Assembly: GCF_002205845.1 (NCBI RefSeq)
Contig: NZ_NISI01000001.1
Location: 496,001 to 560,000 of the forward strand
From: Roseateles puraquae
GTDB taxonomy: Bacteria; Pseudomonadota; Gammaproteobacteria; Burkholderiales; Burkholderiaceae_C
Length of the DNA: 64,000 nt
Direction: 5' to 3'
The notes under the pieces were generated by a model. That model was not told the DNA's origin. It saw only the letters and a program-made list of their open reading frames with translations, and did not search any database. Shown one piece after another: positions 1-8,485 of the stretch (positions are counted from its first letter, which is position 1; each line of letters starts with the position of its first letter). The position numbers were made by a program, and so were the translations under genes.

Positions 1-2825
1 CTCACCTGGGCGGCCCAGTTCTTGGAGTCGCCGGTATCGGCTCGGCTGTCGGTGATGCCGTCGCCCTCGGTGACGAGCAGGTCCACATTCAGGCTCAGGC
101 CGGTCTGTCCGGCAAAGGCCATCTCGCAGGCCGCGGCCCACAGGCCGCCGTCGGATCGGTCGTGGTAGGCCAGCAGCTTGCCGGCGGCACGCAGCTCGTT
201 GATGGCGTTGACCAGGGCCACGAGTTGCTGCGGGTCGTCGAGGTCGGGCACCTCGTTGCCGAACTGGTTGAGCGTCTGCGCCAGGATGGACCCGGCCAGG
301 CGGTGCTTGCCCTGGCCGAGGTCGACCAGGATCAGGCAGGAGTCTTCTCGCTGCCACTGCGGCGTCAGCGTGCCGCGCACGTCGGCAATGCTCGCAAAGG
401 CGCTGACGATCAGCGACACCGGCGCGGTGACCTGCTGGTCATCCCATTTGGTGCGCATCGACAGGGAATCCTTGCCCACCGGGATGGACACACCCAGCGC
501 CGGGCAGAGTTCCATGCCCACGGCCTTGACGGTGTCGAAGAGCGCCGCGTCTTCGCCGGGCTCACCGCAGGCGGCCATCCAGTTGGCGCTGAGCTTCACG
601 CGCGACAGTTCAAACGGCGCCGCCAGCAGGTTGGTGATGGCCTCAGCCACGGCCATGCGGCCCGAGGCGGGCGCGTTGACGGCTGCCAGCGGCGTGCGCT
701 CGCCCATGCTCATGGCCTCGCCCGCGAAGCCGCTGAAGTCGGCCAGCGTGACCGCGCAGTCCGCCACCGGCACCTGCCAGGGGCCGACCATCTGGTCGCG
801 ATGGTTCAGGCCGCCCACGGTGCGGTCGCCGATGGTCACGAGGAAACGCTTGCTGGCCACCGTCGGGTGACGCAGCACGTCGAATGCCGCCTTCTCCAGG
901 CTCACGCCCGTCAGGTCCAGCGCGCCGCCATCGCGTGCCACGCGGGTCACGTCACGCTGCATCTTGGGCGGCTTGCCCAGCAGCACGTCCATCGGCATGT
1001 CGATCGGATGGTCGTCGCCGGCCAGCTCGTCGACGAGCTGCAGCTGGCGCTCTTCGGTCGCGACGCCGATCACGGCAAATGGGCAGCGCTCCCGCTCGCA
1101 CAAGGCCTTGAACAGGTCCAGGCTCTGCGGCGCGATGGCCAGCACGTAGCGCTCCTGGCTCTCGTTGCACCAGATTTCCTTGGGCGCCAGGCCGCTCTCT
1201 TCCAACGGCACCTTGCGCAGGTCAAAGCGCGCACCGCGGCCGGCGTCGTTCACCAGCTCCGGGAAGGCATTGGAGATGCCGCCCGCGCCCACGTCGTGGA
1301 TGGCCAGCACCGGGTTCTCGGCGCCCAGGCCCCAGCAATGGTTGATGACTTCCTGCGCACGGCGCTCGATCTCGGGGTTGCCGCGCTGGACCGAGTCGAA
1401 GTCCAGGTCGGCCGTGTTGGTGCCCGCCGCCATCGACGAGGCGGCGCCGCCGCCCATGCCGATGCGCATGCCCGGGCCGCCGAGCTGGATCAGCAGCGTG
1501 CCGGCGGGAAACTCGATCTTGCGGGTCTGGTCGGCACGGATGGTGCCCAGGCCGCCGGCGATCATGATGGGCTTGTGATAGCCGCGGCGCACGCCGGCCA
1601 CGGTCTGCTCGAACACCCGGAAGTAGCCCGCCAGGTTGGGCCGGCCGAACTCGTTGTTGAAGGCGGCACCGCCCAGCGGGCCGTCGATCATGATCTGCAG
1701 CGCCGACGCGATGTGCGCCGGCTTGCCCACGGGATGCTGCTCCCAGGGCTCGCTCAAGCCCGGCAGGTGCAGGTTGGACACCGAGAAGCCAGTCAGGCCC
1801 GCCTTGGGCTTGGAGCCGCGGCCGGTGGCGCCTTCGTCGCGGATCTCGCCGCCCGCGCCGGTCGAGGCGCCCGGGTGGGGCGAGATGGCCGTGGGATGGT
1901 TGTGCGTCTCCACCTTCATCAGCACCTGGGCCTGCTCAGGGCGCGCCACATAGGCCGAGCCCGGCCGCGGTGCGGGCATCCAGCGCTCGATCGCGTGGCC
2001 TTCCATGATGGCCGCGTTGTCCGAGTAGGCCACCACGGTGTGCTGAGGGTTGAGCTTTTCGGTGTTGCGGATCATGCCGAACAGCGACAGCGGCTGCGCT
2101 TCGCCGTCGACCGTGAAGGTCGCATTGAAGATCTTGTGCCGGCAATGCTCGCTGTTGGCCTGGGCGAACATCATCAGCTCGACGTCGCTCGGGTTGCGGC
2201 CCAGCTTCTTGAAGTTGGTGTCGAGGTAATCAATCTCGTCGCCGGAGAGCGCCAGGCCGAACTCGACATTGGCCTTCTCCAACGCCGCGCGGCCCTGGCC
2301 GAGCACGTCGACATGGGCCAGCGGCTCGGCCGTGCGCTCGTCGAAAAGGTGCGCGGTGTCGTCGCGGCTGAAGCACACCGACTCGGTCATGCGGTCATGC
2401 AGCAGGGCGGCACACGCCTGCAGTTCCTCGGTCGTCAGCGGCTTGGCACCGCCCAGCAGGCCCGACTTGGTGGCGATGCGGTACTCGACCACCCGCTCCA
2501 CGCGCTTGAGCGTGAAGCCACAGTTGCGGGCGATGTCGGTCGCCTTGGACGCCCAGGGGCTGACGGTGCCAAAGCGCGGCGTGACGACGACGAGATCGCC
2601 CTTGGCCTCGGCCGCGGCGGGCTCGCCGTAGGTCAGCAGCGCGGCGAAGCGCTCGCGAGTGGCGGCCTCCAGAGGCGCATCGGTCCAGACCCAGTGCACC
2701 GCACGGGCCGTGATGCCGGTGATGCGGTCGCTGACCCCCTGCAGCCCGGCCAGCAAGGCCTTGGCGCGAAAGTCGGAAAGGGCGTTGCCGCCCTCGAAAG
2801 CGGTCAGGTGCGGGGTCTGGGCCAT
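1..2825 (-). CDS. purL: Phosphoribosylformylglycinamidine synthase, 3' end cut by window edge
   Basis: Fourth step of purine synthesis: the large single-chain FGAM synthase makes FGAM from FGAR, glutamine and ATP in the cytoplasm. The visible 941 residues begin [10 protein letters not shown] and hold the N-terminal PurS-like and linker parts and both AIR-synthase-like halves. The hallmark [11 protein letters not shown] is at about residues 225-233, followed by [16 protein letters not shown] and later [13 protein letters not shown] and SVGKDSLSM-type sequence. The family is about 1,300 residues, so the C-terminal glutaminase domain lies left of the window. The ATG was chosen because the conserved N-terminus starts there and no in-frame upstream codon extends homology. 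Antisense frames across it are long only because of the GC-rich codon bias. Confidence 0.97.
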   Translation of the reverse strand, partial: MAQTPHLTAFEGGNALSDFRAKALLAGLQGVSDRITGITARAVHWVWTDAPLEAATRERFAALLTYGEPAAAEAKGDLVVVTPRFGTVSPWASKATDIARNCGFTLKRVERVVEYRIATKSGLLGGAKPLTTEELQACAALLHDRMTESVCFSRDDTAHLFDERTAEPLAHVDVLGQGRAALEKANVEFGLALSGDEIDYLDTNFKKLGRNPSDVELMMFAQANSEHCRHKIFNATFTVDGEAQPLSLFGMIRNTEKLNPQHTVVAYSDNAAIMEGHAIERWMPAPRPGSAYVARPEQAQVLMKVETHNHPTAISPHPGASTGAGGEIRDEGATGRGSKPKAGLTGFSVSNLHLPGLSEPWEQHPVGKPAHIASALQIMIDGPLGGAAFNNEFGRPNLAGYFRVFEQTVAGVRRGYHKPIMIAGGLGTIRADQTRKIEFPAGTLLIQLGGPGMRIGMGGGAASSMAAGTNTADLDFDSVQRGNPEIERRAQEVINHCWGLGAENPVLAIHDVGAGGISNAFPELVNDAGRGARFDLRKVPLEESGLAPKEIWCNESQERYVLAIAPQSLDLFKALCERERCPFAVIGVATEERQLQLVDELAGDDHPIDMPMDVLLGKPPKMQRDVTRVARDGGALDLTGVSLEKAAFDVLRHPTVASKRFLVTIGDRTVGGLNHRDQMVGPWQVPVADCAVTLADFSGFAGEAMSMGERTPLAAVNAPASGRMAVAEAITNLLAAPFELSRVKLSANWMAACGEPGEDAALFDTVKAVGMELCPALGVSIPVGKDSLSMRTKWDDQQVTAPVSLIVSAFASIADVRGTLTPQWQREDSCLILVDLGQGKHRLAGSILAQTLNQFGNEVPDLDDPQQLVALVNAINELRAAGKLLAYHDRSDGGLWAAACEMAFAGQTGLSLNVDLLVTEGDGITDSRADTGDSKNWAAQV

Positions 2826-3023
2826 GGAGTCCGAAGGGAAGCTGGGCGCGAGTCGAAGCTCGCGGTTCTCGGGAAGGCGCCGCCCTGAGAAGACGGGACG
2901 ACGTGCGGCGCCCGGGATTCTACTGAGGCCCCCGTGCGCGCCTCGGCAAGCCACGCGCGCACACCCGCAGCGCCCAGCGCATCCACGGGGAAGTACGGAG
3001 CAGGCGGCTCAGGCGAGCAGGTA

Positions 3024-3037
3024 GGATAGCGCTATCC
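3024..3037. promoter_or_regulatory. LacI-type operator in front of the gluconokinase operon
   Basis: Perfect 14-bp palindrome GGATAGCGCTATCC with the central CG typical of LacI-family operators. It ends 33 bp before the gluconokinase ATG. The same sequence recurs before the TonB receptor, and a one-mismatch copy lies before the LacI gene. A TAGGAT hexamer at 3022-3027 could be the -10 element, so bound regulator would block RNA polymerase. Recurrence is seen directly; regulator identity is inferred from proximity. Confidence 0.8.
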
Positions 3038-3070
3038 AAAACGTCGATCTTCTCGCGCCAGCCCCGTCCA

Positions 3071-3568
3071 ATGCCCCCTTCGCCTCCTTCCCTCGTCGTC
3101 ATGGGCGTTGCCGGCAGCGGCAAATCGACTCTCGCCGCCCTGCTGGCCACGCACCTGCAGCGCCCCTGGCTGGAAGGCGATGCCTTCCATACCGAGGCCA
3201 GCCGCCGCAAGATGGCGCAGGGTGAACCGCTCACCGACGGCGACCGGGCCAGCTGGCTCGCCAGCCTCTGCGACCGCCTCCGCCTGGAAGCCGGCGTCAT
3301 CCTGACCTGCTCGGCGCTCAAGCGCAGCTACCGCGAGCAACTGCGCGCTGCAGCGCCGGGCCTGCGTTTCGCTTTCCTGGACATCGACAAGGCCGAGGCC
3401 GACCGGCGGGTGCGCACCCGCGGTGGCCACTTCTTTTCAGCCAGCCTGATCGACAGCCAGTTCGACACCCTCGAACCACCACGGGATGAGCCCGGCGTGC
3501 TGCGCCTGGACGCGCTGCGCCCGCTTTCCGCCCTGCAGGCCGAGGTGGCCGAATGGCTGGCGGCGTGA
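3071..3568 (+). CDS. gntK: Gluconokinase (GntK/IdnK family)
   Basis: Phosphorylates D-gluconate to 6-phosphogluconate with ATP, feeding the Entner-Doudoroff and pentose-phosphate routes. The 165 residues match the usual size of this small kinase. A Walker A loop GVAGSGKS is at residues 12-19, followed by LEGDAFHTEASRRKM (substrate region), LTCSALKRSYR and the C-terminal SQFDTLEPP motif, all typical of GntK. It is the first gene of an operon under the LacI-type palindrome; the next gene starts inside its last codons. Paired with the GH94 phosphorylase downstream, it would consume the gluconate released from an aldonic disaccharide. Shikimate kinase is a distant relative, but the SQF.TLE tail argues for gluconokinase. 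Confidence 0.93.
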   Translation: MPPSPPSLVVMGVAGSGKSTLAALLATHLQRPWLEGDAFHTEASRRKMAQGEPLTDGDRASWLASLCDRLRLEAGVILTCSALKRSYREQLRAAAPGLRFAFLDIDKAEADRRVRTRGGHFFSASLIDSQFDTLEPPRDEPGVLRLDALRPLSALQAEVAEWLAA

Positions 3569-4914
3569 GCGGGCGGCTGACCCGCCGCGAGGTCGTCGGC
3601 TACGGCCTGGGGGACATGGGGTTCAACTTCTACTGGACCAACATCTCCACCTTCCTGCTGATCTTCTACACCGACGTGTTCGGCATCAGCGCCGCGGCCG
3701 CCGCGTCCATGCTCTTCGTGGTGAAGATCTTCAATGCCTTCACCGACCCGCTGATCGGCGCCGCCGCCGACCGCACCCGCACACGCTGGGGCAAGTTCCG
3801 GCCGTTCCTCCTGTTCGGCCCGCTTCCGCTGGCGGCCGTGGGGGTGCTGGCTTTCTGCACGCCCGATCTCGGGCCGAGCGGCAAGCTGATCTGGGCCTGC
3901 GGCACCTACCTGCTGCTGATGACGACCTACACCAGCGTCAACCTGCCCTACAGCGCCCTGTCGGGCGTGCTGTCGGGCGATGCCCGCGAACGCAATGCCA
4001 TCAATGCGTCGCGATTCGTGGCGGGCTTTGCCGGCGGCACCGTGGTCACTGCGGCCTCGCCGCGGCTGGTGCAATGGCTCGGCGGCGGCGACCCGACGCT
4101 CGGCTGGCCGCTCACCATGCTGTTCTGGGGGCTGGCCGCGGCCGTGATCTTCGCGATCAGCTTCAGCACCACCACCGAGCGCGTGCAGCCACCGCAGGCA
4201 CAGCCGGCCAGCATCTGGCAGGACCTGGCCGACCTGCGCAGCAACCGGCCGTGGATCCTGCTCTTCTTCCTGGCGCTCATCATCATGGGCAGCATCACGC
4301 TGCGCATGACCAGCACGGCCTACTACTTCAAGTACGTCGTGAACCGGCCCGAGCTGCTCGCCAGCTTCATGCCGGCGTATCTGCTGGCGGCCGCCGCGGG
4401 CACGGCGCTGACACCGCTGCTGACCCGCTTCATCGACAAGCGCAAGCTCATGATCGGCCTGATGCTCGCCTCCACGCTGCTGTCCGGCGCCTTTCTGCTG
4501 GTGCCGAGCGACAACATCACGATGATGTACGCGCTGCAGATCGGCCTGGGCCTGGCACTCGGGCCGAAGTCGCCGCTGTCGTTCGCCATGCTGGCCGACA
4601 GCGCCGACTACAACGAATGGCGCCACGGCCGCCGCGCCACGGGCATGACCTTCGCGGCAAGCTCGTTTGCCCAGAAGCTGGGCACCGCGCTGGCCGTGGC
4701 CGTCATCGGCGCGATCTTCTCGGCGCTGGGCTATGTGCCCAACGCGGCCCAGTCGGCCGACTCACAGGCCGGCATCGTCTGGCTGATGTCGGTCATCCCG
4801 GCCGCGTTCACCTTGATGGCGGCAGGCCTCATGGTGTTCTACACCCTCGACAACCCCACCATGGCGCGCATCCAGGCTGACCTCGCAGCACGCAAGCGTC
4901 CACCCTCCCCATGA
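3553..4914 (+). CDS. GPH-family (glycoside-pentoside-hexuronide) cation symporter, MFS
   Basis: Inner-membrane sugar:cation symporter of 453 residues with about 12 hydrophobic segments. The family signature region [13 protein letters not shown] near the N-terminus, [19 protein letters not shown] after helix 2-3, and the second-half [16 protein letters not shown] are characteristic of MelB/XylP/UidB-type carriers. The ATG overlaps the gluconokinase end by 16 nt; an in-frame GTG at 3565 forming a GTGA overlap is an alternative start. Its stop overlaps the next ATG (ATGA), so the three genes are probably translationally coupled. From context the substrate is an aldonic disaccharide such as cellobionate; that is inference, since substrate cannot be read from the sequence. 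Confidence 0.9.
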   Translation: MAGGVSGRLTRREVVGYGLGDMGFNFYWTNISTFLLIFYTDVFGISAAAAASMLFVVKIFNAFTDPLIGAAADRTRTRWGKFRPFLLFGPLPLAAVGVLAFCTPDLGPSGKLIWACGTYLLLMTTYTSVNLPYSALSGVLSGDARERNAINASRFVAGFAGGTVVTAASPRLVQWLGGGDPTLGWPLTMLFWGLAAAVIFAISFSTTTERVQPPQAQPASIWQDLADLRSNRPWILLFFLALIIMGSITLRMTSTAYYFKYVVNRPELLASFMPAYLLAAAAGTALTPLLTRFIDKRKLMIGLMLASTLLSGAFLLVPSDNITMMYALQIGLGLALGPKSPLSFAMLADSADYNEWRHGRRATGMTFAASSFAQKLGTALAVAVIGAIFSALGYVPNAAQSADSQAGIVWLMSVIPAAFTLMAAGLMVFYTLDNPTMARIQADLAARKRPPSP

Positions 4915-7241
4915 TCGAACACCACGACAACGGCGCGCGCTGCGAGCTGACCAGCCCCACCGCCCTGCCCCTGGCCGGCGGCTTTCTGTGGAACCGCCGC
5001 ATGATGATCCAGGTGACCTGCCGCGGCTATGCCACCGCCCAGTTCATGCAGCCCGAACCCGCCAAGTACGCGCATGCGCCGAACCTGGAGGCCAAGACCT
5101 TCATGCAGCCGGAGCAGGCCTACTACGCCCACCATCCCGGTCGCTTCGTCTACGTGAAGGACGAGGACACGGGCGCCCTCTTCTCGGCCCCCTACGAGCC
5201 GGTCCGCGCGCCGCTGGAGCACTTTCGCTTCACGGTCGAACGCGACGCGCTGGGCTGGACGGTCGAGCACCTGGGCCTGCGCGTGCAAATGCGCCTGAGC
5301 CTGCCCACCGACGACGTGGTGGAACTGTGGACGGTGCAGGTCAGCAACCTCTCGGGCCGCCCGCGGCGCATCAGCGTCGTGCCCTATTTCCCGTTCGGCT
5401 ACATGTCGTGGATGAACCAGTCCGCCGAATGGCGGGCTGACCTCGGCGGCATCGTCGCCAGCAGCGTGACGCCCTACCAAAAGGTGGCCGACTACTTCAA
5501 AAATCAGCATCTCAAGGACAAGACCTTCCTGCTGTGCGAGCGCCCGCCCGATGCCTGGGAGGCCGGCCAGGCGGCCTTCGAAGGCGAAGGTGGCCTGCAT
5601 GCCCCGAGCGCACTGCAGTCCGACCAACTGGCCGGTGGCGATGCACGGTACGAGACGCCGGCCGCCTGCGTGCAGTACCGCCTCGCGCTGGCGGACGGCG
5701 AGAGCCAGACCTACCGCTTCCTGTTCGGCCCGGCGCTGGACGATGCCGAGATCGCCCAGCGGCGCGAGCGCTACCTCAGCGAGGCCGGCTTCGCGAAGGC
5801 GCGTGCCGACTACACCGCCTACGTGAACAGCGGCCGGGGCTGCCTGCGCATCAGCTCGCCCGACCCCGACTTCGACCGCTTCGTGAACCATTGGCTGCCG
5901 CGCCAGGTCTTCTATCACGGCGATGTGAACCGCCTGAGCACCGACCCGCAGACGCGCAACTACCTGCAGGACAACCTGGGCATGGCGTTCATCCGGCCCG
6001 CGGCGACCCGCAGCGCGCTGCTGCATGCCCTCAGCCAGCAGGCGGACAGCGGCGCCATGCCCGACGGCATCCTGCTCGTGGAAGGCGCCGAGTTGAAGTA
6101 CATCAACCAGGTGCCGCACACCGACCACTGCGTCTGGCTGCCGCTGTGCCTGCAGGCCTACCTGGCCGAGACCGGCGACTTCGGGCTGCTGGACGAGGCC
6201 GTCAACGGCCGCACCGTGGCGGAACGCCTGGACGCCGCCATGGCCTGGCTGCACCAGGACCGCGATGCCCGCGGCCTGAGCTACATCGCGCAGGGCGACT
6301 GGTGCGACCCGATGAACATGGTGGGCTACCAGGGCCGGGGTGTGTCCGGCTGGCTGACGGTGGCGGCCGCCTACGCCATGAAGCTGTGGGCGAGCCTGTG
6401 CACCGATGCCGGCCGGATCGATGCCGCGGCCCGCTGGCTGCGGGCAAGCGACGAACTCAACCTGGCGGCCAACCAGCACTTGTGGGACGGCGACTGGTTC
6501 GCGCGTGGCATCACCGATGCCGGGGTCGTGTTTGGCGTCAAGGCCGACACCGAGGGCTGCCTCTACCTGAACCCGCAGACCTGGGCGATGCTGTCCGGCG
6601 CAGCGAGCGCCGTGCAGCGCGAGCGCCTGCTCGCCGCCATCGATGCCCAACTCGAAACGCCCCACGGTGTGGCCATGTTCAACCCGCCGTACTCGCGCAT
6701 GCGCGACGACGTCGGCCGGGTCACGCAGAAGCACCCCGGGTCAGCGGAGAACGGCGCCGTCTACAACCACGCTGCTGCGTTCTATGTGCATGCGCTTTAC
6801 GAGATCGGCGATGCCGACCGGGCCTTCAGCGCCTTGCGCCGCATGATCCCGGGGCCGGATGACGCGGACCTCAGGCAGCGCGGCCAGTTGCCGGTGTTCA
6901 TCCCGAACTACTACCGCGGTGCCCACCAGCAGTTCCCGCGCACGGCGGGCCGATCCAGCCAGCTGTTCAACACCGGCACCGCCGCCTGGGCCTACCGCAG
7001 CATCATCGAAGGCCTGTGCGGCTTGAAGGGCTGCGCCGAAGGCCTGCGGGTGCAGCCGCAACTGCCCTCAGGCTGGCGGGATTTCAGCGCGGAGCGCGAG
7101 TTCCGCGGCGCCCGCTTCGTGATGCGCGTAAAGCGCACCGGTCAGGCCCGCGTGACCCTGGACGACCGCCCCCTGCCCGATGGCCTCGTACGAGACATCG
7201 AACCGGGGCGGCACTACCGGCTGGACGTCGAGCTAGCTTGA
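4911..7241 (+). CDS. GH94 phosphorylase, probable cellobionic acid phosphorylase
   Basis: Family GH94 inverting phosphorylase, 776 residues, cytoplasmic (no signal peptide). The N-terminal beta-sandwich starts with the family pattern [10 protein letters not shown]. The (alpha/alpha)6 barrel holds the catalytic-acid motif GDWCDPMN (G462-D466; D466 the likely proton donor) and FIPNYYRG near residue 664. GH94 includes cellobiose, cellodextrin, chitobiose and cellobionic acid phosphorylases. As I recall, Saccharophagus CBAP binds the gluconate carboxylate with Arg609 and Lys613. Here R603 and K607 sit in GRVTQKHPG, with the same spacing from the catalytic Asp (472 there, from memory; 466 here). 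With a gluconokinase in the same operon, cellobionate + Pi to glucose 1-phosphate + gluconate is the best reading. The last 9 nt overlap the convergent LacI gene. Confidence 0.88.
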   Translation: MIEHHDNGARCELTSPTALPLAGGFLWNRRMMIQVTCRGYATAQFMQPEPAKYAHAPNLEAKTFMQPEQAYYAHHPGRFVYVKDEDTGALFSAPYEPVRAPLEHFRFTVERDALGWTVEHLGLRVQMRLSLPTDDVVELWTVQVSNLSGRPRRISVVPYFPFGYMSWMNQSAEWRADLGGIVASSVTPYQKVADYFKNQHLKDKTFLLCERPPDAWEAGQAAFEGEGGLHAPSALQSDQLAGGDARYETPAACVQYRLALADGESQTYRFLFGPALDDAEIAQRRERYLSEAGFAKARADYTAYVNSGRGCLRISSPDPDFDRFVNHWLPRQVFYHGDVNRLSTDPQTRNYLQDNLGMAFIRPAATRSALLHALSQQADSGAMPDGILLVEGAELKYINQVPHTDHCVWLPLCLQAYLAETGDFGLLDEAVNGRTVAERLDAAMAWLHQDRDARGLSYIAQGDWCDPMNMVGYQGRGVSGWLTVAAAYAMKLWASLCTDAGRIDAAARWLRASDELNLAANQHLWDGDWFARGITDAGVVFGVKADTEGCLYLNPQTWAMLSGAASAVQRERLLAAIDAQLETPHGVAMFNPPYSRMRDDVGRVTQKHPGSAENGAVYNHAAAFYVHALYEIGDADRAFSALRRMIPGPDDADLRQRGQLPVFIPNYYRGAHQQFPRTAGRSSQLFNTGTAAWAYRSIIEGLCGLKGCAEGLRVQPQLPSGWRDFSAEREFRGARFVMRVKRTGQARVTLDDRPLPDGLVRDIEPGRHYRLDVELA

Positions 7242-8279
7242 GGCGCGCTTGACGACCTGGAAACCCAGGTCGAGATGCGGCGTCTCCACCGGCTGGCCGC
7301 GCATGAGCTGCATCAGCATCTGCGCGGCCTGGCGCCCGATCTCGCGCCGGGGCGTGGCCACCGTCGTCAAGGGCGGCACCATCTGGTCGCTGCCCGGCAG
7401 GTCGTTGAAGCCGGCCACCGCCACGCGAGCCGGCACCGCCACGCCCAGCCGCAAGGCGGCCAGCAACGCGCCCTGGGCCAGGTCGTCGTTGCAGAAGAAG
7501 ATCGCGTCCGTCTGTGGCGCCTCGCGCAGCACGCGCTCCAACAGGGCTCCGCCCAGGGCCATGGACGAGGGCTCGGCGCTCAGCACCTGGTTCACCCGAT
7601 CCCCCAGCCCGGCCGCCTGCAACTCCGCCACATAACCCTCGCCCCGCTGCATCGTGCGGGGGTCCAGCTGCGCGGCGACATAGGCGATATGGCGCCGCCC
7701 CGTGTCGAGCAGGTGCCGCGTGATCGCCCGGCCCGCGTCTTTCTGCGAGAAACCCACGCTGTAGGCGCCGGCGCCCTCGCCCACTTCCATCAGGCGCACG
7801 CAGGGCACGGCGCTGCCCTCGATCATGGCCTCCGCCGCGGGGCTGCGGTCACTGCCGGTGACGATGAGTCCGGCCGGGCGATGGGCCAGGAAACTGCGCA
7901 GGACGGCCTCTTCTTCGGCCGCGTCATAGTGGGTCACACCGATCAGCGTCTGGTAACCCGCTGGAACCAGGCTGGTCTGCACGGCATCCAGCAACTCGAC
8001 GAACAAGGTGTTGCTGAGCTTGGGAATGAGCACCGCGACATGCGAGCTGCGGCTGGACGCCAGGGCCCGGGCCGCGGGGTCGGGCACGTAGCCCAGGGCG
8101 GCCGCAGCGGCCTGCACGCGCTCCACCAGCTCCGGCGCCACCGCCCGTTCGCCGCGCAGGGCCCGGGACACGGTGATGGGGCTCACGCCGGCCGCCTCGG
8201 CCACATCGGCCAGCGTGACGCGGCCGGTGGCCCGGGTGCGGCGCGTCGGCACGGCGGGGTCGGACTTGGAAGACGGCAT
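7233..8279 (-). CDS. LacI-family transcriptional regulator (GntR/GluR-like)
   Basis: Sugar-responsive repressor of 348 residues. The N-terminal helix-turn-helix [21 protein letters not shown] (about residues 21-41) and hinge helix are followed by a periplasmic-binding-protein-like effector domain beginning [16 protein letters not shown], close to E. coli GntR. The longer reading frame extends through the upstream palindrome, so the ATG at 8279, which gives a normal LacI N-terminus, is preferred. It converges on and overlaps the GH94 gene by 9 nt and is divergent from the TonB receptor. Three near-identical palindromes in front of the operon, the receptor and this gene make it the likely local, autoregulated controller. 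Gluconate or cellobionate is the inferred effector. Confidence 0.93.
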   Translation of the reverse strand: MPSSKSDPAVPTRRTRATGRVTLADVAEAAGVSPITVSRALRGERAVAPELVERVQAAAAALGYVPDPAARALASSRSSHVAVLIPKLSNTLFVELLDAVQTSLVPAGYQTLIGVTHYDAAEEEAVLRSFLAHRPAGLIVTGSDRSPAAEAMIEGSAVPCVRLMEVGEGAGAYSVGFSQKDAGRAITRHLLDTGRRHIAYVAAQLDPRTMQRGEGYVAELQAAGLGDRVNQVLSAEPSSMALGGALLERVLREAPQTDAIFFCNDDLAQGALLAALRLGVAVPARVAVAGFNDLPGSDQMVPPLTTVATPRREIGRQAAQMLMQLMRGQPVETPHLDLGFQVVKRASS

Positions 8280-8323
8280 GGCTAGAGAGTATCCCCCATA
8301 CCCGCTCGGGACTCGGGCACTTA

Positions 8324-8337
8324 GGATAGCGCAATCC
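8324..8337. promoter_or_regulatory. LacI-type operator copy near the lacI-type gene
   Basis: GGATAGCGCAATCC matches the two perfect palindromes at 13 of 14 positions. It lies 44 bp upstream of the regulator ATG in the divergent intergenic region, which suits autoregulation. A TAGGAT hexamer overlaps its left edge, as at the gluconokinase operon. Confidence 0.7.
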
Positions 8338-8436
8338 CAAAAGGAAACCGGCTGTACCGCTGCCGGTTCCGAAGGGGGCCGCAGCTGCGCCATGACCTCC
8401 GGCGTAGCCCCCGGCCTCCCTTTTTTTCACCAAGCA

Positions 8437-8450
8437 GGATAGCGCTATCC
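8437..8450. promoter_or_regulatory. LacI-type operator in front of the TonB receptor
   Basis: Perfect palindrome GGATAGCGCTATCC, identical to the copy before the gluconokinase operon and at almost the same distance (35 bp) from the downstream ATG. It follows a T-rich run (8421-8427). The site puts outer-membrane uptake under the same control as the cytoplasmic enzymes. Confidence 0.8.
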
Positions 8451-8485
8451 AACCCAACAACAACCCGGACGCACAGGAGACAACG

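Noticed and set aside
162-2888. Long plus-strand frame (908 codons) antisense to purL
   Set aside because: Its translation is rich in Arg, Gly, His and Ala without motifs, and purL on the other strand has unmistakable homology. It is a shadow caused by GC-rich third positions.
4839-6734. 631-codon antisense frame in the GH94 gene
   Set aside because: Low-complexity, His/Val/Gly-rich translation with no domain; the GH94 frame explains the region.
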